A DNA stretch of 64,000 nucleotides from JBNLBT01 sp050303435 (GTDB lineage Bacteria; Pseudomonadota; Gammaproteobacteria; Xanthomonadales; Marinicellaceae). A program made the translations under genes and the position numbers. Position 1 is the first letter of the stretch. The number at the start of each line of letters is the position of its first letter. This document shows positions 59,298-64,000 of this stretch, piece by piece. The notes beneath the pieces were generated by a model. It did no database searches. It saw only the letters and a program-made list of their open reading frames with translations, and was not told where the DNA came from. The stretch spans positions 1 to 64,000 of the forward strand of contig JBNLBT010000001.1 of assembly GCA_050303435.1 (NCBI GenBank). The letters run 5' to 3'.

Positions 59298-59826
59298 AAC
59301 TCACACCTGCTTTTTGCAATTTTTCCCGCAGCGCCAGCATGGAGCGCTTGGAAAGGTTTTCGGCCTTATAAAAAGACCAGCCGGTCAGTTCGCACATCTC
59401 CTTGATGGAGAATCCCTGCAACCGCATTTTCGCCGCCATGCGGCGCGCTTTCGGCAGGGATTCGATGGCATCCTGTACGATGCGCATCAATTCACCGTCC
59501 TCGGTGTACTCACTGGGTTCGGCCAGTTCATTGGCCCATTCCGGTCGTTGGTCTTCCGACGCTTCTTCCGGCATGCCGGTTTCCAGCTGGAATTTCTGCT
59601 GTTTCCGGGCCAGGTCGATGATCACATTTGAGGTCATCTTGTATATATAAGACGCAAGGTGTGTAATTTCCCGGTCACTTTGTAAAACTTTTATCAGGCG
59701 GATGCACACTTCCTGTTCGATGTCGTCGACGGTGATGCCCAAAATCTGTGTCTGCTGGGCGTGCACCGCCTTGCTGATCAATGGGCGATGCTGCTCGAAT
59801 ATTTTCTCCAGCGTGTGTTTTTTCAC
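59284..59826 (-). CDS. ECF-type sigma-70 family RNA polymerase sigma factor
   Basis: 180 aa. Region 2 is about 15-80 (VDDIEQEVCIRLIKVLQSD, LASYIYKMTSNVIIDLARKQQK). An acidic linker (about 85-110) is followed by region 4 (about 115-175: IVQDAIESLPKARRMAAKMRLQGFSIKEMCELTGWSFYKAENLSKRSMLALREKL). It should direct polymerase to a small stress or envelope regulon. It lies 10 bp after the ankyrin gene and overlaps the putative anti-sigma gene. No second copy of a -35 AAC-type ECF promoter was recognised in the window. Confidence 0.92.
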   Translation of the reverse strand: MKKHTLEKIFEQHRPLISKAVHAQQTQILGITVDDIEQEVCIRLIKVLQSDREITHLASYIYKMTSNVIIDLARKQQKFQLETGMPEEASEDQRPEWANELAEPSEYTEDGELMRIVQDAIESLPKARRMAAKMRLQGFSIKEMCELTGWSFYKAENLSKRSMLALREKLQKAGVSYEVD

Positions 59827-59836
59827 AGCGACGGGT

Positions 59837-61408
59837 TCACCAGCGGTTCAAAAAAGAAAGTATAACGCCTGCGGTGTTGTTCAGACGGTGTTTTTTTGCC
59901 AGCTGCAACGCAGTGTGGCCGGTCTGATTGGTCCGTTTGGCCTGTGCGCCGTTCTTCAGCAGCTGGTGCACCAGCGCCGCCACGCGCGCATCATCGGCGC
60001 GGTACTGGCGCTGTTTGTGCGCACCACAGAGGATGTGCAATGCGCTGTTTTTCAGACCATCCAGCTGGTCGATGTCCAGGCGGTGCTGCTGCAGGCACTG
60101 CAGGGTGGCGCGGGCTTTGCTCAAATCACTGTAGTACTCGGCGGCCCGCGCCAGCAGGTGCATCAAGCCATTGCCGTCCGGATCGCGCGTCTCAAGGTCG
60201 GCGCCCTGTGCGAGCAGCAGACTGAGTGCGCCATCGTTCCACTGGCTGACGGCCAGAGATATGCAAGGGTAATCGCCCGGACCTCGCCCGTTGGCATCGA
60301 CGCCGTGTCGCAACAGCAATTCAACCACTGAATTGCTGCGCCCCATCACGGCACTGGACAATGCGGTGCTGCCGTTGTCGCTGCGCAGGGTGGCGTCGGC
60401 GTGTTTTTGCAGCAAAAAAGACGCCAGCGCGCGGTGGTTGCAACCGCAGGCATGGATCAGGGCAGTGCAGCCTTTTTCATCGCGGGCATTGATCTCGCAT
60501 CCGCCTGCGAGCCAGTTGTTGATGCGGCCGATGTGGCCTTGCATTGCGGCTTCGAACCAGCCGTCTGGTGCCGAACAAGGCTCGGTTTTTAGCACCGATG
60601 CCACGGCGTCTGAACGCGCTGAGTGCGGTTCCGGCAGTTCGCGCTCTGCAACGGCCGGTGCTTCATTGGCCGGGGTGTCTGCAAACAAGGGCAATTCCAT
60701 TTGCTGGCTGTTGAAGGCCGCGCTGCGAATGCGCTCTTGCAGGTTTTTGGGCAAGCGTTCCAGTGCATCCAGCGCGTTCTTGCCCCGATGGGTGCGCGCG
60801 CTGGGGTCGGCGTTGTGATCCAGCAGCAGGCGAATCAGTGCTTCATTGACCCGGTTTTCACCGCTGTGCATGGCCAGCCACAGTGCGTTTTCGCCGTTGC
60901 GATTGCTCTGGTTGACCTGTGCCCCGTGTTCCAGCAGCAGCGCACACATCGCGGTGTGGCCGGCGCTGGCGGCGTCCAGCAGTGCGCTCATGCCGTGACT
61001 GTCCTGAGGATTGACCCGGGCCCCCTGTTGCAACAGGCGTTTGACTTTCTCCACATGGCCCAACAGGGCGCTGGTCATCAGTGCCGTGCGTCCATTGCGC
61101 CCACAGCAGTTGGCATCGTCGTTGTGCGTCAGGATCAATTCAATGCCAGTGATGTCATCGCGTTTGCATTGGCTGGCCGCCACCAGGGCCGGTGTTGGAT
61201 CCTGATCCAGTTCTGACCGGAGTTTGAGCAGATGCCGCGCCACCGGCCAATGGCCGTGTTTCAGAGCGGTGTGCAACAGCGGTTGTTCGTGCGGGGGTGT
61301 TTCCGGCCATGGGGTCTGCCGGTTGAGCAAGGCCTCTATCTCTGCCAGATCGCCGGTGCGGCAAAAACGCCGCAAACGGGCGAACAAGGACGGGTGCTGC
61401 CGGTTCAT
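59837..61408 (-). CDS. Ankyrin-repeat protein
   Basis: 523 aa, no signal peptide or membrane helix, so cytoplasmic. Two blocks of ankyrin repeats, about 40-205 and 275-520, are separated by a Pro/Glu/Ala-rich stretch (about 215-275). Typical units include NGRTALMTSALLGHVEKVKRL, HGMSALLDAASAGHTAMCALL, KGCTALIHACGCNHRALASFL and NGSTALSSAVMGRSNSVVELL, roughly ten to eleven in total. It should act by binding partner proteins. It overlaps the histidine kinase gene by 4 bp and ends 10 bp before the sigma gene, which suggests a role between the two-component system and the sigma factor (inference). Confidence 0.92.
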   Translation of the reverse strand: MNRQHPSLFARLRRFCRTGDLAEIEALLNRQTPWPETPPHEQPLLHTALKHGHWPVARHLLKLRSELDQDPTPALVAASQCKRDDITGIELILTHNDDANCCGRNGRTALMTSALLGHVEKVKRLLQQGARVNPQDSHGMSALLDAASAGHTAMCALLLEHGAQVNQSNRNGENALWLAMHSGENRVNEALIRLLLDHNADPSARTHRGKNALDALERLPKNLQERIRSAAFNSQQMELPLFADTPANEAPAVAERELPEPHSARSDAVASVLKTEPCSAPDGWFEAAMQGHIGRINNWLAGGCEINARDEKGCTALIHACGCNHRALASFLLQKHADATLRSDNGSTALSSAVMGRSNSVVELLLRHGVDANGRGPGDYPCISLAVSQWNDGALSLLLAQGADLETRDPDGNGLMHLLARAAEYYSDLSKARATLQCLQQHRLDIDQLDGLKNSALHILCGAHKQRQYRADDARVAALVHQLLKNGAQAKRTNQTGHTALQLAKKHRLNNTAGVILSFLNRW

Positions 61409-62721
61409 GCCGATATTTTCTTCGACGCTTCGCGAAAGGTCAATTCTGCCGACAGGCCGTTGTGCTCATTTTTGCGGATGTCGATGTGCCAATGGTACAG
61501 ATCGCACAGCCGCTTGACGATGGCCAGCCCCAGACCGGAGCCTTTGCTGGTGACTTTCTTGCCGCGGAAATGCCGGTCAAACAGTTTCGGCAACTCGGCT
61601 TCATCCACGCCTTCGCCCTGATCGGACACCGTCACGCTGTATTTGTCTATGGTGATGGTGATGGTGCCTGAAGGCGTGTATTTAATGGCGTTGCCGATCA
61701 GGTTGCTGAGCACCACTGAAACCACCGATGGCGGGGCTTTCACCTGCAACCAGTCGTTCTCAACGATGCGGGTCTGCAAAGGTTTCAGTTGCAGGGTCGG
61801 TTCGAATTGCTGAATGATGTTTTTCACGATCCGCCCCACCGCTGTGCGGTCGAAGTCTTTGTGTTCCTTGCGCTCTTCGCGCGCCAGCAGCAGCAGCGTT
61901 TCGATCAGTTCCGTGGATTGTCTGGCGGCCCGCTCAATGCGCAAAATGCGGCCCTTGATCTTTTCATCCAGTGACGGGTTGGACATCAGCAGTTCCACGG
62001 TGGAGGTGATGATGGTCAGCGGCGTGCGCAGTTCGTGGCTGACATCGGCGTTGAATTCCTTGTCGCGGATCACGTAATTGGTCAAACGCTCGGCGTAGTC
62101 ATCCAGCGCCTGCGCCAGTTTGCCCACTTCGTCGTCGGGAAAATGCGTGGACAGAATGTCCGGGTGGATGTTGTTGCCCAGGTTGCCAACTCTGGAAGCC
62201 AGTTCACTCAAGGGCTTCAGGGCTTTGCGTGACACCACCAGGGCCAGCAGATAGGCAATGATCAAAAACAGCACGAACACGCCGGCCAGGATCAGGTAAA
62301 CAAAGTTGTTTTCCCGACTGATGTGGCTGATGTCGTATTTCACGTAGCCCCAGATCGGGCTGTCCTGGTATTGATGTTTTTTGTTCACCGCCACCTTGTA
62401 AATTTTGCCGTCTTCCTCGACTTCGTGCACGCCGTCGCTGAGATCGGCGTAATGCAGGGGCAATTGCAGGGGCAGTTTTTCCGGGGTGGTCAACAAACCG
62501 GTGACGTTTTTGGAGATCGGTTCACCGATGGTTTTCTCCGGGTCGTTGGCCAGACGCTGCATGTAATCGTCCAGGTCTTCCTTGATGGTTTGGCCGATCA
62601 GGTTGGTTTGCAAGTGTTCGCGAATGGACAGCGCAGTGACTGCAAACAATGTGGTGAGTAATGTACTGAATGCCAGAAAGGCAATGATGATTCGATTTTT
62701 TAAGCTATTCCGAAACTTCAT
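61405..62721 (-). CDS. Sensor histidine kinase (HAMP-HisKA-HATPase)
   Basis: 438 aa. TM1 at about 10-32, a periplasmic sensor part of ~115 residues, TM2 at about 140-165, HAMP (about 165-215), HisKA with His229 in DVSHELRTPLTII, and the ATPase domain with N box NLIGNAIKYTP, G1 DQGEGVDEAEL and G2 GSGLGLAIV. It autophosphorylates His229 and passes the phosphate to the response regulator whose gene overlaps its start by 17 bp. The sensor part shows no known ligand domain. Confidence 0.95.
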   Translation of the reverse strand: MKFRNSLKNRIIIAFLAFSTLLTTLFAVTALSIREHLQTNLIGQTIKEDLDDYMQRLANDPEKTIGEPISKNVTGLLTTPEKLPLQLPLHYADLSDGVHEVEEDGKIYKVAVNKKHQYQDSPIWGYVKYDISHISRENNFVYLILAGVFVLFLIIAYLLALVVSRKALKPLSELASRVGNLGNNIHPDILSTHFPDDEVGKLAQALDDYAERLTNYVIRDKEFNADVSHELRTPLTIITSTVELLMSNPSLDEKIKGRILRIERAARQSTELIETLLLLAREERKEHKDFDRTAVGRIVKNIIQQFEPTLQLKPLQTRIVENDWLQVKAPPSVVSVVLSNLIGNAIKYTPSGTITITIDKYSVTVSDQGEGVDEAELPKLFDRHFRGKKVTSKGSGLGLAIVKRLCDLYHWHIDIRKNEHNGLSAELTFREASKKISA

Positions 62722-63391
62722 TCGGGTCCTTGATGTAATATCCGATGCCGTGACGTGTATAAATTAGCTGAGAATCGAAGGGTTTGTCAATGATCGATCG
62801 CAATGAGTGTATGTGCACCCTGAGTGAATCGCTGTCCGGCATTTCTTCGCCCCACACCTTGATCTCGAGTTCTTCGCGTGGCACCACGTAGGGACTGGAT
62901 TCCAGCAGAATCTGCAACAGCTTCAAGCCGGTGGGATTCATCTTGATTTCCTTGCCCGCGCGTTTCACTGTCAGGCTGTCCAGATTGTATTCCAGATCGG
63001 CCACCTTGAGCACGCGCTTGAGGGAGTTTTTCGAGCGGTTGCCCAGCACCGTGATGCGGGCTTCCAGTTCCTGCAGGGCGAACGGTTTGACCATGTAGTC
63101 GTCGGCGCCGTATTCAAAACCTTCCAGTTTTTGCTCCAGCGTGTCGCGCGCAGTGAGCATGATCACGGGGGTGGATTTATTGGCTTCCTTGCGCAATTTC
63201 TTGCACAAATCCAGACCGTCCAGACCCGGCAGCATCAGATCGAGCACGATCACATCAAAGTCATTGGTCACCGCCAAATGCAGGCCGGTGATGCCGTCGC
63301 CGGCGTAATCAACAATGTGACTGCGGTCTTCAAGGTAGTCTACGATGTTGGCCGCAATGTCGGTGTTGTCCTCGACGACAAGAATTTTCAT
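62705..63391 (-). CDS. OmpR/PhoB-family response regulator
   Basis: 228 aa from the ATG at 63391, where GGGAG lies five nt upstream; a frame from 63451 runs through a terminator hairpin and is not real. Receiver: acidic VVEDN, phosphoacceptor Asp51 (VLDLMLPGLDG), Lys102 (YMVKPF). The C-terminal winged helix (about 130-225) has LLQILLESSPYVVPREELEIKVWG and LRVHIHSLRSIIDKPF, ending IYTRHGIGYYI. Such regulators bind direct repeats about 11 bp apart, and an 11-bp phased TTAA array lies upstream at 63538-63574. Confidence 0.95.
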   Translation of the reverse strand: MKILVVEDNTDIAANIVDYLEDRSHIVDYAGDGITGLHLAVTNDFDVIVLDLMLPGLDGLDLCKKLRKEANKSTPVIMLTARDTLEQKLEGFEYGADDYMVKPFALQELEARITVLGNRSKNSLKRVLKVADLEYNLDSLTVKRAGKEIKMNPTGLKLLQILLESSPYVVPREELEIKVWGEEMPDSDSLRVHIHSLRSIIDKPFDSQLIYTRHGIGYYIKDPNEVSE

Positions 63392-63409
63392 GTTCACTCC
63401 CGGTGGTCT

Positions 63410-63449
63410 AAAAAAAAAGCCCAAGATGCACTTTGCTGACATCTTGGGC
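63410..63449 (-). terminator. Perfect intrinsic terminator in the response-regulator leader
   Basis: On the minus strand GCCCAAGATG and CATCTTGGGC form a perfect 10-bp stem (63419-63449) with an 11-nt loop, followed by nine Ts (63410-63418). It lies 8 nt before the ribosome site of the response regulator. No minus-strand gene lies upstream that it could terminate, so it is either an attenuator or the end of a small RNA. TATAAT at 63458-63463 on this strand is just before it. Confidence 0.8.
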
Positions 63450-63504
63450 ATATTAGAATTATAGATGCCCTATATTTGTTTCTCTTTTCGCTTAGGAGAA
63501 CTTT

Positions 63505-63552
63505 ATGATGGATGCGAAAATTTTACTAATGTTTCTGTTAACTAAATGTTAA
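63505..63552 (+). CDS. Candidate 15-aa small ORF with strong Shine-Dalgarno
   Basis: ATG 63505 to TAA 63550-63552, encoding MMDAKILLMFLLTKC. AGGAGA at 63494-63499 stands 5 nt before the ATG. A plus-strand promoter is possible (CTGACA 63435-63440, TATAGA near 63460). The peptide is hydrophobic. It overlaps the first TTAA repeats, so if real it would be cut short by regulator binding or the repeats would lie in its gene. Confidence 0.3.
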   Translation: MMDAKILLMFLLTKC

Positions 63553-63574
63553 ACGAATCTTAAATGTTTATTAA
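63538..63574. promoter_or_regulatory. Four TTAA boxes phased at 11 bp, likely response-regulator site
   Basis: TTAA occurs at 63538, 63549, 63560 and 63571, each exactly 11 bp apart, within repeats of the form tgTTAAxxxaa. OmpR/PhoB-family regulators bind tandem direct repeats with this period. The adjacent divergent gene encodes such a regulator. Confidence 0.55.
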
Positions 63575-63708
63575 CCCCGGCGGCCAAACTGTGGCGCAAC
63601 AGGTGCATCGTGGCCGCGCAATTGTGGGCCACGACCGATGGCATTCATCTGCAGGTCGGCTCAGCTGCGAGCCGTGCGTCCGGGGATGCTGTGCTGCTGC
63701 GTTGATTG

Positions 63709-63717
63709 TGCTAGAAT
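63709..63717 (+). promoter_or_regulatory. Extended -10 promoter of the exosortase gene
   Basis: TGC-TAGAAT at 63709-63717, 31 bp before the ATG at 63749. The same TGC-TAGAAT appears before the glycosyltransferase gene at 2470. Confidence 0.45.
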
Positions 63718-63748
63718 GTGGCGATTTTTATACGGACGTTTGCGTGCC

Positions 63749-64000
63749 ATGCTTCGATTCACAGTGATATTTGTTGTGCTTTTGCTCACCTTGTTCTTTC
63801 TGGAGCTGCTGGAGCCTGTGCGCCAGGCGGTGGTTTTACCGTTCACATCATTGATTGCCCAGTTCAGTTCGTGGATTGTACAGATTTTTGATCCATCGGT
63901 GATTGCCGACGGCGATCAACTGCGCAGCGTCAAAGGGCACGCCATCCAGATTGCGCCCGGATGCAACGGGGTGGAAGCCCTGATCATTCTGTTTTCTGCT
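63749..64000 (+). CDS. xrtH: Exosortase, XrtH-like, cut by window end
   Basis: 84 codons are visible and the frame is open at the edge. The N-terminus is a membrane helix (FTVIFVVLLLTLFFLELL), a second hydrophobic stretch follows (about 29-47), and the conserved exosortase motif IAPGCNGVEALIILFSA carries the catalytic Cys72. CNGVEA is the form seen in exosortase H, which processes proteins with an IPTLxxWG-CTERM tail (family knowledge, not checked by search). Exosortases cut C-terminal sorting signals in the inner membrane, like sortases. The His and Arg of the triad lie beyond the window. Confidence 0.8.
   Translation, partial: MLRFTVIFVVLLLTLFFLELLEPVRQAVVLPFTSLIAQFSSWIVQIFDPSVIADGDQLRSVKGHAIQIAPGCNGVEALIILFSA

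Larger units (their letters stand above)
63392..63748. other. Divergent regulatory region between response regulator and exosortase
   Basis: About 357 bp. From left: the minus-strand terminator/attenuator, a minus-strand TATAAT (63458-63463), a plus-strand 15-codon frame with strong ribosome site (63505-63552), four TTAA boxes exactly 11 bp apart (63538-63574), and an extended -10 for the exosortase gene (63709-63717). The first 180 bp are AT-rich compared with surrounding genes. Confidence 0.6.

Overview
The window reads as a chromosomal segment of a free-living, moderately GC-rich gammaproteobacterium. Support comes from the mreBCD-mrdA-mrdB-mltB-rlpA cell-shape cluster, lolB-ispE-tRNA-Gln-prs-rplY-pth order, a LolB/RlpA outer-membrane system, GspA/GspB accessory proteins of type II secretion, and a fused aspartate kinase/diaminopimelate decarboxylase of the kind known from Xanthomonadales. 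An exosortase-H-like gene at the right edge also fits Xanthomonadales-related or marine gammaproteobacteria. No genus is claimed. There is no IS element, prophage, CRISPR array or rRNA. Coding density is very high and many genes are joined by 4-bp ATGA overlaps.

Layout. 1-2446 (-): a polyprenyl-phosphate glycosyltransferase and a membrane sulfatase/LtaS-like enzyme cut by the left edge. 2620-8788 (+): putA, then gspA-gspB-rhomboid protease. 8983-13479 (+): DUF1820, an NtrX-like regulator with a degenerate AAA domain, trkA and trkH, all translationally coupled. 13533-16159 (+): clpB behind a sigma-32-type promoter. 16191-16994 (-): M48 lipoprotein peptidase. 17434-21773 (+): RND efflux adaptor and pump. 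21774-22135: AT-rich intergenic region with three terminator-like structures and a candidate small RNA. 22136-30920 (-): ggt, rlpA, mltB, rodA, PBP2, mreD, mreC, mreB. 31006-36672 (+): gatC-gatA-gatB-PfkB kinase, then rppH and a 2-hydroxyacid dehydrogenase. 36694-39234 (-): lysC-lysA fusion. 39460-42842 (+): Lon-like protease and an unknown envelope protein behind a perfect CRP-type site. 42925-49668 (+): thrA, lolB, ispE, tRNA-Gln, prs, rplY, pth. 49650-53180 (-): metX-like acyltransferase and an autoregulated GntR/ABC operon. 53385-57479 (-): peptide ABC importer without ATPases. 57664-57978 (+): DUF962. 57987-63391 (-): OmpR-type two-component system, ankyrin protein, ECF sigma factor, putative anti-sigma factor, prmC. 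63749-end (+): exosortase.

How the parts fit. Aspartate-family biosynthesis is represented by two bifunctional enzymes (lysine and threonine branches) and the MetX-like enzyme. The envelope theme is strong: elongasome, lytic transglycosylases, LolB, RND pump, T2SS accessory proteins, rhomboid and exosortase. The most notable unexplained items are the degenerate NtrX in the trk operon, the TCS-ankyrin-sigma-anti-sigma cassette with an 11-bp-phased TTAA array and a terminator in its leader, a candidate small RNA at 21890-21971, and intrinsic terminators lying directly in front of the start codons of three genes (prs, metX, the response regulator).
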